A stretch of 64,000 bases of DNA from Vandiemenella viatica (GCA_031002005.1 CM061914.1:196310685-196374684), one strand, 5' to 3'. Counted from the stretch's first letter, positions 10,751-22,422 are shown. The notes: generated by a model from the letters alone, not told the origin. Numbers and translations: made by a program.

Positions 10751-11813
10751 CATATCATCAAATTTAATTTTAAATAAAAAATAATAACTATAATTTTTAA
10801 TTTTTATTTCATTATGTTAGAATTGGACGCCCTATTTCCAAATCCTTCTTAAAGATTAAGTAACTTTTATATTTCATACTCAACGTCTGAAGAAAATTCT
10901 TTTCCAATTTACTCCACCCATTAAAAGCAGGTTAAAACGAAATACCCATACACCTTAAATAATTGTTTAATGTATTGCCTGATATCAAACCACATATGAA
11001 AAATAATAAATATATATTTTGTCTGAAAAAAAAATTACCAACACCAAAATTACAACGATCCATCGGACCAAATTAAACGTACGCATCATGAAATCGAATA
11101 CTGAATATTTATTTATTTCATGTAGCTGACTACGCACTTCCTGATAACATTTAAAATACAGGGGGATAGAACATTACTGACTCAGTTGAATGGAAGCCAA
11201 GACATGTTTATATTATATTACAACACACTAGCCCTGGGAACAATCGATGTAACTCCCCCCTCAGCAGGCGAAACAGTCAGAAAATCATATGTAGAGCAAT
11301 ATATCACTATTCTGGTCCCTATTTTTATGCAGGGAATTGTAGAGCTTTAGCCCAGATACGCAGTCTCAGTTGTCTGTGAAATGGCAAAAGATAAATGATA
11401 GTATACTACATGGGAAAGCAGGTTAGTGAGATACAGAAATTGTTTCGTCCTGGGAAGTATTTTGTTAATACCCTAGACAAGGGTAACTTATCGTTGTGAC
11501 CCATTCATCCATCGTCGTAACCAGTACACTCCTTATACACATCAAGCTCTCTCTTCATCAGTCTTTAGTCTTCCAATGATCCCCAACCCAGTTTAACTTT
11601 AATAAACTACAGTGATAATTTACTAACCACTTATTAAAAGAGTCGCTTCCAATACATGCCGCACTCACCACTAGCAAGGCTGCAACCCATGGGCTTAGCT
11701 GTGAAGGTGACATCCCCACTTCCACCCCACCACAAAGGAAGACCAAAGACAAAGGTCGCCCCGGGGCACATGATAAATCCCTCCGTTTGCCGCTCTCTCA
11801 TCAGTCTGTCTAC

Positions 11814-12457
11814 ATGGATCGCCAAATTCTGTTCTTCACGTCGGTGTACCAGCTGAACGCAAGTGATTCTAAAAGACTGACATTGTGCTTGTCATCCCAG
11901 CACGATTTCGAACCTGTTGTGGTGCTTGAAAAAGTGGGGTGTAACAAAGTGATACTTACACATGACGAATGGAATGAACTGATCCTGAACTCTGACGGGG
12001 TGTCCGATTTGTTCACCAGCCGTACCCCGACCAAAGTACTACGCGCGCGCACACCGTCTTCTGTCGAACAGTTTCTGGCGTGAAAACTATATGTTTTCGC
12101 CACAACTCCGTTCCTGCCAGCGAAGTCGCCTTCGGCGATTCGACATGGCGGAACCTGATCGACGTGCAGCCCGCAGTGACGACCGTCTTGGACGTCAAGA
12201 AGAAGTGGAGCCACTTGGTTTCGAGGTATTACAAGGAGTTTGTGGACACATTAGCCGAAAAAGTGCTAAGTGACTATTATATGGCTACAACAGAAAAACT
12301 AATTGATATGCATATCAACGATGTTAATGTAGTGTATGTATCATACAGTTCTACATTGGACTTTGCGCTTTTAAGAAATGAAATCAGTGCGTATAAGAAA
12401 TTACTTGTCTATAATGACGTTAGAAGTATTGTAAATGAGAATTTTAAACTTGGATAG
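11814..12457 (+). pseudogene. gene W, outer-left copy, 1-nt frameshift
   Basis: Equivalent to the 645-nt intact W frame but 644 nt long. After the codons for TKV L the outer copy reads CTACGCGCGCGCAC where the inner copies read CTACTCGGCGCGCAC, one base fewer. The frame therefore runs into TGA near 12083 instead of reaching residue 214. The remainder of the frame (from 12080 to TAG 12457) is still open in the shifted register. A polyadenylation signal AATAAA follows at 12496. Confidence 0.75.
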
Positions 12458-12495
12458 GATGTTTTGGGGCCCCCCTATGATGTAAGGTGTGAGTA

Positions 12496-12534
12496 AATAA
12501 AATACATTGTATCTTAATCTGTCTCTGTTTTATT
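12496..12534. terminator. convergent polyadenylation signals of W and Z
   Basis: AATAAA on the + strand at 12496-12501 follows W by 39 bp. On the - strand AATAAA (TTTATT at 12529-12534) follows the Z stop at 12543 by about 9 bp. The two genes end tail to tail within 90 bp. The arrangement is repeated in all four X blocks. Confidence 0.6.
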
Positions 12535-12542
12535 ATTTTGCC

Positions 12543-12777
12543 TTAACCTAGATTTTGACAATGCAGACGTGTAGACTGGAAAATTCTCACTGCTATAAAA
12601 TTGTATACATTATATCTACATGTCCAGTCTTTAACTGTTTCATTTTGTTCTAAACAGATAATTACAACTAGAAGTGCAGTTGCAACAAATTCTCCACATT
12701 TCAGTATTGGGAAAGGACGATCATGTCCATAGTAAGACTTCTTGAATCTTGCATACTTGTCACGCAATGCTGTTGTT
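12543..12777 (-). CDS. gene Z terminal exon, outer-left
   Basis: A 235-nt exon after the acceptor TTTTTTAAACAG, open to a stop at 12543. The product part contains LRDKYARFKKSYYGHDRPF, then a hydrophobic run (ATALLVVIICL) and a Cys-containing tail. The block DKYxRFKxxYYxHDxPxP is shared with the adjacent paralogue Z2, which supports it as coding. The upstream exon is not settled: a W-rich start (MLCDKWWW, near 13376 on the minus strand) resembles the Z2 N-terminus and is followed by GTAAGC, but phases do not match cleanly. No known family. Confidence 0.45.
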
Positions 12778-13508
12778 CTGTTTAAAAAATAGAAATATGT
12801 AAAGTAAATAGCAAAAACTGTTCCATGAGATATGTGAAAAATTAACATCGAACAAATTAATAGCTTCTCAAAAAGGAATTGGATGATTGGAGAAAGATTG
12901 TGTATTTGAGGATCATCATACTGTCTCCAATGTTCCTAGAAGAAGATGAGTAAACAGCTAAAACCCCATTTTTCTTTCTAGAATGTTTCCTCACCAACAA
13001 AAGTATGTCTAATAAATAGAAATAACAGTAATTAGGTAATAGATTTCTAGCCATACTGAAGTGAAGAATTACCTCTAGTTATTGTTTAATAACAGTTATT
13101 GGAAAGCCGACAGAATGGTGGTTTTATTCTCTATCATCGACCACCAGTGTTGGAACCTGTAAATCCCCTTCACGAAATAAATCATATGTCTGTTGCGTTT
13201 GACACAAAATTCTTCATGTATAGTGAAAAATCTGTAGACCTCCCGTGTTGCTAGGTTCGCTCCACACACATTAGATTCAGATCAGTTGTCAGACTGATGA
13301 ATTGTGGGGCAGGTAGTCCCCCACAAACAGGATTTTTAACTTGCTTACCCCTCCACCACCATTTATCGCACAACATGTGTCTGTCTTTATTTCACCTTAA
13401 CCTATATTTGGTGATGCAAATATTGTAGGCAGGAAAATACTCACTGCTATAAAATTCTATATGTACATCTTCAGGTCCAGTCTTAACTATTTCATTTTTT
13501 CTGAACAT

Positions 13509-13700
13509 TCAATTACTACTAGTTGCTACAAATTCTTCACGTTTTATTAGTGGGGGAGGCTGATCATGTTTGTACTAACACTGCTTGAACCTTGAATACT
13601 TGTCATACAACACTATAGTGGGACAGGCGATCTTCCACAAGCAGGATTTAACTTGCTCAACTATCCCCCACCACTCATCCCACAACACATATCTTTCCAT
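13509..13700 (-). pseudogene. gene Z2, outer-left copy, nonsense codon
   Basis: Paralogue of Z. The 63-residue frame of the inner copies is interrupted here by TAG where they have TAC (after the codons for FKQC). Confidence 0.6.
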
Positions 13701-13829
13701 GTAGAGGACTGAACAGGCTTACACCCATCACTCGCGCAAGTAGTATACAACCGGTTTATCCACCACCACACCATCAACACTTCCAGACCGGTCTGCTATC
13801 GTCAGTCTTCAGACATAGGTTTATCATTC

Positions 13830-14285
13830 ACCCTTGATTTTGAACCGGCTGTGGTGCTCGAAAAAAAAGTCGAAAACCAACAACAAAGTCACACTAACGT
13901 TTGAAGAATCGAACGTGCTGATCGAGGAATTGGACGTAGCGTCCGATTTATTCAACACAGCCAGTGTCCTATAGCAATACCCCACTTGACGAGCACACCG
14001 TCTTCTGCCGAATGGTGGCTGGGGTGAAAACTGTGTATGTTTATCGCAATACTTATCCTGCCAGCTGTGTCTTCTTTAGAGATGCGACAAGGAAAAACCT
14101 CGTCGATGTACTACCTGCAGTGAACTTGAACTTGGCCATCATGAAGTAGTGTAGCTACCAGTATGCAGCATATTACAAAGAGTTTGTGAACATTTTAGTC
14201 AGTAAAGAGCGACATGTCTATCGTATGGCCAAGGTTCGAAAACTGCTAAATTAGCATATTAATGATGTTTATGTGACTCGAATGA
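13830..14285 (+). pseudogene. W2, decayed paralogue of W (outer-left)
   Basis: Contains in sequence FEPAVVLEKK, then HTVFCRMVAGVKTVYVYRN and RKNLVDVLPAV, and finally YYKEFVNIL and HINDVYVT in shifted frames. These align block by block with W (FEPVVVLEK, HTVFCRTVSGVK, WRNLIDVQPAV, YYKEFVDTL, HINDVNVV). Stops and frameshifts break it, so it is a tandem duplicate that has decayed. Confidence 0.7.
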
Positions 14286-14287
14286 AA

Positions 14288-14811
14288 TAAACCGCGTTCA
14301 CGTAGCGTAACACATTGTAACAACCGACTTTAACCTGTGTTTCACCCTAGGTATGGTGGATTACCTTAATTTAGACAAAAATTGAACTCTCACCATAACC
14401 TCTGCTAGCCTAAGTTTTGAAAATTTGAGTCTCATCGAACTAGCCTAATACAATATACAGTTAAGATGAATTGGACTAACCTAACTTGCATTTACTCTAA
14501 CATACCGCACCGTGTAACGCCGACAAGTATAATTTTCAGGTCAGTTTTTGTCTCCACTAATGATGAGGACTTACACAAATTTTATTAATTTTGTGATATT
14601 ATCTGTTTTCAAGATTTTGTTTACCTATTTTGTGCATTTTCACACTATTTTACGAAATTCATGGAAAGGTTCATTTTATACATACATGCCAACTTCTAAT
14701 CGCCACAATGCATGTCTCAGCGAGTTTGGTGTCCTGTAGTAAATTTGTAGATGCAATTAATCCCATACCTTAATAGTGTATATTCCAATGATAAACCGGG
14801 GTTTTATTTCA
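14288..14811. other. spacer between inverted X blocks, left arm
   Basis: About 524 bp not part of X, starting after ATGAAATAAA and ending before TTTATTTCACTCGAG. It contains no credible gene; the longest open stretch (about 63 codons at 14548-14739) is low-complexity hydrophobic. Its reverse complement is 22424-22945, so it has the same orientation within each arm. Confidence 0.7.
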
Positions 14812-14813
14812 CT

Positions 14814-15270
14814 CGAGTCACATAAACATCATTAATATGCAAATTTAGCAGTTTTCGAACCTTGGCCATACGATAGACATGTCGCTCTTTACTGACTAAA
14901 ATGTTCACAAACTCTTTGTAATATGCTGCATACTGGTAGCTACACTACTTCATGATGGCCAAGTTCAAGTTCACTGCAGGTAGTACATCGACGAGGTTTT
15001 TCCTTGTCGCATCTCTAAAGAAGACACAGTTGGCAGGATAAGTATTGCGATAAACACACAAGTTTTCACCCCAGCCACCATTCGGCAGAAGACGGTGTGC
15101 TCGTCAAGTGGGGTATTGCTATAGGACACTGGCTGTGTTGAATAAATCGGACGCTACGTCCAATTCCTCGATCAGCACGTTCGATTCTTCAAACGTTAGT
15201 GTGACTTTGTTGTTGGTTTTCGACTTTTTTTTCGAGCACCACAGCCGGTTCAAAATCAAGGGTGAATGAT
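14814..15270 (-). pseudogene. W2, decayed paralogue of W (inner-left)
   Basis: Inverted copy of W2 with the same general pattern of breaks and a few private changes (GATAAACACACAAGTTTTC in place of GATAAACATACACAGTTTTC). Confidence 0.65.
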
Positions 15271-15393
15271 AAACCTATGTCTGAAGACTGACGATAGCAG
15301 ACCGGTCTGGAAGTGTTGATGGTGTGGTGGTGGGATAAACCGGTTGTATACTACTTGCGCGAGTGATGGGTGTAAGCCTGTTCAGTCCTCTAC

Positions 15394-15585
15394 ATGGAAA
15401 GATATGTGTTGTGGGATGAGTGGTGGGGGATAGTTGAGCAAGTTAAATCCTGCTTGTGGAAGATCGCCTGTCCCACTATAGTGTTGTATGACAAGTATTC
15501 AAGGTTCAAGCAGTGTTACTACAAACATGATCAGCCTCCCCCACTAATAAAACGTGAAGAATTTGTAGCAACTAGTAGTAATTGA
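15394..15585 (+). CDS. gene Z2, inner-left copy, 63 aa
   Basis: Starts MERYVLWDEWWGIVEQVKSC and contains LYDKYSRFKQCYYKHDQPPP, matching the DKYARFKKSYYGHDRPFP block of Z. It is intronless where Z has an intron. Ends EEFVATSSN. Tryptophan- and tyrosine-rich, 63 residues. Function unknown. Confidence 0.5.
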   Translation: MERYVLWDEWWGIVEQVKSCLWKIACPTIVLYDKYSRFKQCYYKHDQPPPLIKREEFVATSSN

Positions 15586-16313
15586 ATGTTCAGAAAAAAT
15601 GAAATAGTTAAGACTGGACCTGAAGATGTACATATAGAATTTTATAGCAGTGAGTATTTTCCTGCCTACAATATTTGCATCACCAAATATAGGTTAAGGT
15701 GAAATAAAGACAGACACATGTTGTGCGATAAATGGTGGTGGAGGGTAAGCAAGTTAAAAATCCTGTTTGTGGGGGACTACCTGCCCCACAATTCATCAGT
15801 CTGACAACTGATCTGAATCTAATGTGTGTGGAGCGAACCTAGCAACACGGGAGGTCTACAGATTTTTCACTATACATGAAGAATTTTGTGTCAAACGCAA
15901 CAGACATATGATTTATTTCGTGAAGGGGATTTACAGGTTCCAACACTGGTGGTCGATGATAGAGAATAAAACCACCATTCTGTCGGCTTTCCAATAACTG
16001 TTATTAAACAATAACTAGAGGTAATTCTTCACTTCAGTATGGCTAGAAATCTATTACCTAATTACTGTTATTTCTACTTATTAGACATACTTTTGTTGGT
16101 GAGGAAACATTCTAGAAAGAAAAATGGGGTTTTAGCTGTTTACTCATCTCTTCTAGGAACATTGGAGACAGTATGATGATCCTCAAATACACAATCTTTC
16201 CCAATCATCCAATTCCTTTTTGAGAAGCTATTAATTTGTTCGATGTTAATTTTTCACATATCTCATGGAACAGTTTTTGCTATTTACTTTACATATTTCT
16301 ATTTTTTAAACAG

Positions 16314-16548
16314 AACAACAGCATTGCGTGACAAGTATGCAAGATTCAAGAAGTCTTACTATGGACATGATCGTCCTTTCCCAATACTGAAATGTGGAGA
16401 ATTTGTTGCAACTGCACTTCTAGTTGTAATTATCTGTTTAGAACAAAATGAAACAGTTAAAGACTGGACATGTAGATATAATGTATACAATTTTATAGCA
16501 GTGAGAATTTTCCAGTCTACACGTCTGCATTGTCAAAATCTAGGTTAA
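16314..16548 (+). CDS. gene Z terminal exon, inner-left
   Basis: Same 235-nt exon, acceptor AAACAG at 16308-16313, stop at 16546-16548. Candidate first exon around ATG 15718 (MLCDKWWW, then AGG|GTAAGC), about 590 bp upstream. Phase agreement is not proven. Confidence 0.45.
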
Positions 16549-16632
16549 GGCAAAATAATAAAACAGAGACAGATTAAGATACAATGTATTTTATTTACTC
16601 ACACCTTACATCATAGGGGGGCCCCAAACATC

Positions 16633-17277
16633 CTATCCAAGTTTAAAATTCTCATTTACAATACTTCTAACGTCATTATAGACAAGTAATTTCTTATACG
16701 CACTGATTTCATTTCTTAAAAGCGCAAAGTCCAATGTAGAACTGTATGATACATACACTACATTAACATCGTTGATATGCATATCAATTAGTTTTTCTGT
16801 TGTAGCCATATAATAGTCACTTAGCACTTTTTCGGCTAATGTGTCCACAAACTCCTTGTAATACCTCGAAACCAAGTGGCTCCACTTCTTCTTGACGTCC
16901 AAGACGGTCGTCACTGCGGGCTGCACGTCGATCAGGTTCCGCCATGTCGAATCGCCGAAGGCGACTTCGCTGGCAGGAACGGAGTTGTGGCGAAAACATA
17001 TAGTTTTCACGCCAGAAACTGTTCGACAGAAGACGGTGTGCGCGCCGAGTAGTACTTTGGTCGGGGTACGGCTGGTGAACAAATCGGACACCCCGTCAGA
17101 GTTCTGGATCAGTTCATTCCATTCGTCATGTGTAAGTGTCACTTTGTTACACCCCACTTTTTCAAGCACCACAACAGGTTCGAAATCGTGCTGGGATGAC
17201 AAGCCCAATGTCAGTCTTTTAGAATCACTTGCGTTCAGCTGGTACACCGACGTGAAGAACAGAATTTGGCGATCCAT
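16633..17277 (-). CDS. gene W, inner-left copy, intact 214 aa
   Basis: Uninterrupted frame of 214 residues, starting MDRQILFFTSVYQLNASDS and ending in VNENFKLG. Two apparent halves: an N-terminal part with FEPVVVLEKVGCNKV…HDEWNEL, and a C-terminal part with HTVFCRTVSGVK, WRNLIDVQPAV and SRYYKEFVDTL. The ATG is the first in the frame after a stop-rich stretch. No signal peptide or membrane segment. I recognise no family; the paired structure with paralogue W2 says it is a gene of the element and not chance. Cytosolic or nuclear location and DNA binding would be guesses. Confidence 0.7.
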   Translation of the reverse strand: MDRQILFFTSVYQLNASDSKRLTLGLSSQHDFEPVVVLEKVGCNKVTLTHDEWNELIQNSDGVSDLFTSRTPTKVLLGAHTVFCRTVSGVKTICFRHNSVPASEVAFGDSTWRNLIDVQPAVTTVLDVKKKWSHLVSRYYKEFVDTLAEKVLSDYYMATTEKLIDMHINDVNVVYVSYSSTLDFALLRNEISAYKKLLVYNDVRSIVNENFKLG

Positions 17278-18114
17278 GTAGACAGACTGATGAGAGAGCG
17301 GCAGACGGAGGGATTTATCATGTGCCCCGGGGCGACCTTTGTCTTTGGTCTTCCTTTGTGGTGGGGTGGAAGTGGGGATGTCACCTTCACAGCTAAGCCC
17401 ATGGGTTGCAGCCTTGCTAGTGGTGAGTGCGGCATGTATTGGAAGCGACTCTTTTAATAAGTGGTTAGTAAATTATCACTGTAGTTTATTAAAGTTAAAC
17501 TGGGTTGGGGATCATTGGAAGACTAAACACTGATGAAGAGAGAGCTTGATGTGTATAAGGAGTGTACTGGTTACGATGATGGATGAATGGGTCACAACGA
17601 TAAGTTACCCTTGTCTAGGGTATTAACAAAATACTTCCCAGGACGAAACAATTTTCTGTATCTCACTAACCTGCTTTCCATGTATAGTATACTATCATTT
17701 ATCTTTTGCCATTTCACAGACAACTGAGACTGCGTATCGGCTAAAGCTCTACAATTCCCTGCATAAAAAAATAGGGACCAGAATAGTGATATATTGCTTC
17801 TACATATGATTTTCTGACAGTTTCGCCTGCTGAGGGGGGAGTTACATTGATTGTTCCCAGGGCTAGTGTGTTGTAATATAATATAAACATGTCTTGGCTT
17901 CCATTCAACTGAGTCAGTAATGTTCTATCCCCCTGTATTTTAAATGTTATCAGGAAGTGCGTAGTCAGCTACATGAAATAAATAAATATTCAGTATTCGA
18001 TTTCTGATGCGTACGTTTAATTTGGTCCGATGGATCGTTGTAATTTTGGTGTTGGTAATTTTGTTTTCAGACAAAATATAGTATTTATTATTTTTCATAT
18101 GTGTTTGATATCAG

Positions 18115-19114
18115 NNNNNNNNNNNNNNNNNNNNNNNNNNNNNNNNNNNNNNNNNNNNNNNNNNNNNNNNNNNNNNNNNNNNNNNNNNNNNNNNNNNNNN
18201 NNNNNNNNNNNNNNNNNNNNNNNNNNNNNNNNNNNNNNNNNNNNNNNNNNNNNNNNNNNNNNNNNNNNNNNNNNNNNNNNNNNNNNNNNNNNNNNNNNNN
18301 NNNNNNNNNNNNNNNNNNNNNNNNNNNNNNNNNNNNNNNNNNNNNNNNNNNNNNNNNNNNNNNNNNNNNNNNNNNNNNNNNNNNNNNNNNNNNNNNNNNN
18401 NNNNNNNNNNNNNNNNNNNNNNNNNNNNNNNNNNNNNNNNNNNNNNNNNNNNNNNNNNNNNNNNNNNNNNNNNNNNNNNNNNNNNNNNNNNNNNNNNNNN
18501 NNNNNNNNNNNNNNNNNNNNNNNNNNNNNNNNNNNNNNNNNNNNNNNNNNNNNNNNNNNNNNNNNNNNNNNNNNNNNNNNNNNNNNNNNNNNNNNNNNNN
18601 NNNNNNNNNNNNNNNNNNNNNNNNNNNNNNNNNNNNNNNNNNNNNNNNNNNNNNNNNNNNNNNNNNNNNNNNNNNNNNNNNNNNNNNNNNNNNNNNNNNN
18701 NNNNNNNNNNNNNNNNNNNNNNNNNNNNNNNNNNNNNNNNNNNNNNNNNNNNNNNNNNNNNNNNNNNNNNNNNNNNNNNNNNNNNNNNNNNNNNNNNNNN
18801 NNNNNNNNNNNNNNNNNNNNNNNNNNNNNNNNNNNNNNNNNNNNNNNNNNNNNNNNNNNNNNNNNNNNNNNNNNNNNNNNNNNNNNNNNNNNNNNNNNNN
18901 NNNNNNNNNNNNNNNNNNNNNNNNNNNNNNNNNNNNNNNNNNNNNNNNNNNNNNNNNNNNNNNNNNNNNNNNNNNNNNNNNNNNNNNNNNNNNNNNNNNN
19001 NNNNNNNNNNNNNNNNNNNNNNNNNNNNNNNNNNNNNNNNNNNNNNNNNNNNNNNNNNNNNNNNNNNNNNNNNNNNNNNNNNNNNNNNNNNNNNNNNNNN
19101 NNNNNNNNNNNNNN
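18115..19114. other. assembly gap, 1000 N
   Basis: Exactly 1000 N, a conventional placeholder length, so the true size is unknown. The sequence on either side is palindromic up to the first N (…GATATCAG / CTGATATC…). Confidence 0.99.
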
Positions 19115-19950
19115 CTGATATCAAACACATATGAAAAATAATAAATACTATATTTTGTCTGAAAACAAAATTACCAACACCAAAATTACAACGATCCATC
19201 GGACCAAATTAAACGTACGCATCAGAAATCGAATACTGAATATTTATTTATTTCATGTAGCTGACTACGCACTTCCTGATAACATTTAAAATACAGGGGG
19301 ATAGAACATTACTGACTCAGTTGAATGGAAGCCAAGACATGTTTATATTATATTACAACACACTAGCCCTGGGAACAATCAATGTAACTCCCCCCTCAGC
19401 AGGCGAAACTGTCAGAAAATCATATGTAGAAGCAATATATCACTATTCTGGTCCCTATTTTTTTATGCAGGGAATTGTAGAGCTTTAGCCGATACGCAGT
19501 CTCAGTTGTCTGTGAAATGGCAAAAGATAAATGATAGTATACTATACATGGAAAGCAGGTTAGTGAGATACAGAAAATTGTTTCGTCCTGGGAAGTATTT
19601 TGTTAATACCCTAGACAAGGGTAACTTATCGTTGTGACCCATTCATCCATCATCGTAACCAGTACACTCCTTATACACATCAAGCTCTCTCTTCATCAGT
19701 GTTTAGTCTTCCAATGATCCCCAACCCAGTTTAACTTTAATAAACTACAGTGATAATTTACTAACCACTTATTAAAAGAGTCGCTTCCAATACATGCCGC
19801 ACTCACCACTAGCAAGGCTGCAACCCATGGGCTTAGCTGTGAAGGTGACATCCCCACTTCCACCCCACCACAAAGGAAGACCAAAGACAAAGGTCGCCCG
19901 GGGCACATGATAAATCCCTCCGTCTGCCGCTCTCTCATCAGTCTGTCTAC

Positions 19951-20595
19951 ATGGATCGCCAAATTCTGTTCTTCACGTCGGTGTACCAGCTGAACGCAAG
20001 TGATTCTAAAAGACTGACATTGGGCTTGTCATCCCAGCACGATTTCGAACCTGTTGTGGTGCTTGAAAAAGTGGGGTGTAACAAAGTGACACTTACACAT
20101 GACGAATGGAATGAACTGATCCAGAACTCTGACGGGGTGTCCGATTTGTTCACCAGCCGTACCCCGACCAAAGTACTACTCGGCGCGCACACCGTCTTCT
20201 GTCGAACAGTTTCTGGCGTGAAAACTATATGTTTTCGCCACAACTCCGTTCCTGCCAGCGAAGTCGCCTTCGGCGATTCGACATGGCGGAACCTGATCGA
20301 CGTGCAGCCCGCAGTGACGACCGTCTTGGACGTCAAGAAGAAGTGGAGCCACTTGGTTTCGAGGTATTACAAGGAGTTTGTGGACACATTAGCCGAAAAA
20401 GTGCTAAGTGACTATTATATGGCTACAACAGAAAAACTAATTGATATGCATATCAACGATGTTAATGTAGTGTATGTATCATACAGTTCTACATTGGACT
20501 TTGCGCTTTTAAGAAATGAAATCAGTGCGTATAAGAAATTACTTGTCTATAATGACGTTAGAAGTATTGTAAATGAGAATTTTAAACTTGGATAG
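19951..20595 (+). CDS. gene W, inner-right copy, intact 214 aa
   Basis: Encodes the same 214-residue product as the inner-left copy. Transcription would converge with gene Z, whose stop is 85 bp downstream on the other strand. AATAAA lies about 40 bp after the TAG. Upstream there is a GC-rich open stretch with no better start codon. Confidence 0.7.
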   Translation: MDRQILFFTSVYQLNASDSKRLTLGLSSQHDFEPVVVLEKVGCNKVTLTHDEWNELIQNSDGVSDLFTSRTPTKVLLGAHTVFCRTVSGVKTICFRHNSVPASEVAFGDSTWRNLIDVQPAVTTVLDVKKKWSHLVSRYYKEFVDTLAEKVLSDYYMATTEKLIDMHINDVNVVYVSYSSTLDFALLRNEISAYKKLLVYNDVRSIVNENFKLG

Positions 20596-20679
20596 GATGT
20601 TTGGGGCCCCCCTATGATGTAAGGTGTGAGTAAATAAAATACATTGTATCTTAATCTGTCTCTGTTTTATTATTTTGCC

Positions 20680-20914
20680 TTAACCTAGATTTTGACAATG
20701 CAGACGTGTAGACTGGAAAATTCTCACTGCTATAAAATTGTATACATTATATCTACATGTCCAGTCTTTAACTGTTTCATTTTGTTCTAAACAGATAATT
20801 ACAACTAGAAGTGCAGTTGCAACAAATTCTCCACATTTCAGTATTGGGAAAGGACGATCATGTCCATAGTAAGACTTCTTGAATCTTGCATACTTGTCAC
20901 GCAATGCTGTTGTT
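20680..20914 (-). CDS. gene Z terminal exon, inner-right
   Basis: Identical in structure to the inner-left copy; stop at 20680 on the minus strand, tail to tail with intact W. Confidence 0.45.
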
Positions 20915-21642
20915 CTGTTTAAAAAATAGAAATATGTAAAGTAAATAGCAAAAACTGTTCCATGAGATATGTGAAAAATTAACATCGAACAAATTAATAG
21001 CTTCTCAAAAAGGAATTGGATGATTGGGAAAGATTGTGTATTTGAGGATCATCATACTGTCTCCAATGTTCCTAGAAGAGATGAGTAAACAGCTAAAACC
21101 CCATTTTTCTTTCTAGAATGTTTCCTCACCAACAAAAGTATGTCTAATAAGTAGAAATAACAGTAATTAGGTAATAGATTTCTAGCCATACTGAAGTGAA
21201 GAATTACCTCTAGTTATTGTTTAATAACAGTTATTGGAAAGCCGACAGAATGGTGGTTTTATTCTCTATCATCGACCACCAGTGTTGGAACCTGTAAATC
21301 CCCTTCACGAAATAAATCATATGTCTGTTGCGTTTGACACAAAATTCTTCATGTATAGTGAAAAATCTGTAGACCTCCCGTGTTGCTAGGTTCGCTCCAC
21401 ACACATTAGATTCAGATCAGTTGTCAGACTGATGAATTGTGGGGCAGGTAGTCCCCCACAAACAGGATTTTTAACTTGCTTACCCTCCACCACCATTTAT
21501 CGCACAACATGTGTCTGTCTTTATTTCACCTTAACCTATATTTGGTGATGCAAATATTGTAGGCAGGAAAATACTCACTGCTATAAAATTCTATATGTAC
21601 ATCTTCAGGTCCAGTCTTAACTATTTCATTTTTTCTGAACAT

Positions 21643-21834
21643 TCAATTACTACTAGTTGCTACAAATTCTTCACGTTTTATTAGTGGGGGAGGCTGATCA
21701 TGTTTGTAGTAACACTGCTTGAACCTTGAATACTTGTCATACAACACTATAGTGGGACAGGCGATCTTCCACAAGCAGGATTTAACTTGCTCAACTATCC
21801 CCCACCACTCATCCCACAACACATATCTTTCCAT
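21643..21834 (-). CDS. gene Z2, inner-right copy, 63 aa
   Basis: Open frame encoding the same product as the inner-left copy. It diverges from W2, whose remnant starts about 130 bp away on the other strand. Confidence 0.5.
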   Translation of the reverse strand: MERYVLWDEWWGIVEQVKSCLWKIACPTIVLYDKYSRFKQCYYKHDQPPPLIKREEFVATSSN

Positions 21835-21969
21835 GTAGAGGACTGAACAGGCTTACACCCATCACTCGCGCAAGTAGTATACAACCGGTTTATCCCACCA
21901 CCACACCATCAACACTTCCAGACCGGTCTGCTATCGTCAGTCTTCAGACATAGGTTTATCATTCACCCT

Positions 21970-22422
21970 TGATTTTGAACCGGCTGTGGTGCTCGAAAAA
22001 AAAGTCGAAAACCAACAACAAAGTCACACTAACGTTTGAAGAATCGAACGTGCTGATCGAGGAATTGGACGTAGCGTCCGATTTATTCAACACAGCCAGT
22101 GTCCTATAGCAATACCCCACTTGACGAGCACACCGTCTTCTGCCGAATGGTGGCTGGGGTGAAAACTTGTGTGTTTATCGCAATACTTATCCTGCCAACT
22201 GTGTCTTCTTTAGAGATGCGACAAGGAAAAACCTCGTCGATGTACTACCTGCAGTGAACTTGAACTTGGCCATCATGAAGTAGTGTAGCTACCAGTATGC
22301 AGCATATTACAAAGAGTTTGTGAACATTTTAGTCAGTAAAGAGCGACATGTCTATCGTATGGCCAAGGTTCGAAAACTGCTAAATTTGCATATTAATGAT
22401 GTTTATGTGACTCGAGTGAAAT
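21970..22422 (+). pseudogene. W2, decayed paralogue of W (inner-right)
   Basis: Same as the inner-left copy, in mirror orientation. Confidence 0.65.

Larger units (their letters stand above)
10979..14287 (+). repeat. block X, outer-left copy
   Basis: A 3.3-kb block carrying genes W, Z, Z2 and W2. It is repeated inverted at 14812-18114, direct at 19115-22423 and inverted at 22946-26242. This copy and the one at 22946-26242 share diagnostic variants: ACGCGCGCGCAC in W, and a TAG in Z2. Confidence 0.9.
7904..18114 (+). repeat. left 10.2-kb inverted arm
   Basis: Order from the outside: terminal AGTAGTC, subterminal palindromes, two direct repeats, gene V, block X (10979-14287), spacer 14288-14811, inverted block X' (14812-18114), then the gap. 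The reverse complement of 19115-29315 gives the same order with the same spacer orientation. Confidence 0.9.
14812..18114 (-). repeat. block X, inner-left copy
   Basis: Inverted relative to the outer-left copy, and separated from it by the 524-bp spacer. Carries the open versions of W and Z2. Homology runs right up to the gap edge, so the block may continue into unsequenced DNA. Confidence 0.9.

Noticed and set aside
18030..19199. Four long open frames across the centre of the palindrome
   Set aside because: They consist of the run of N; only a few real codons at each end.
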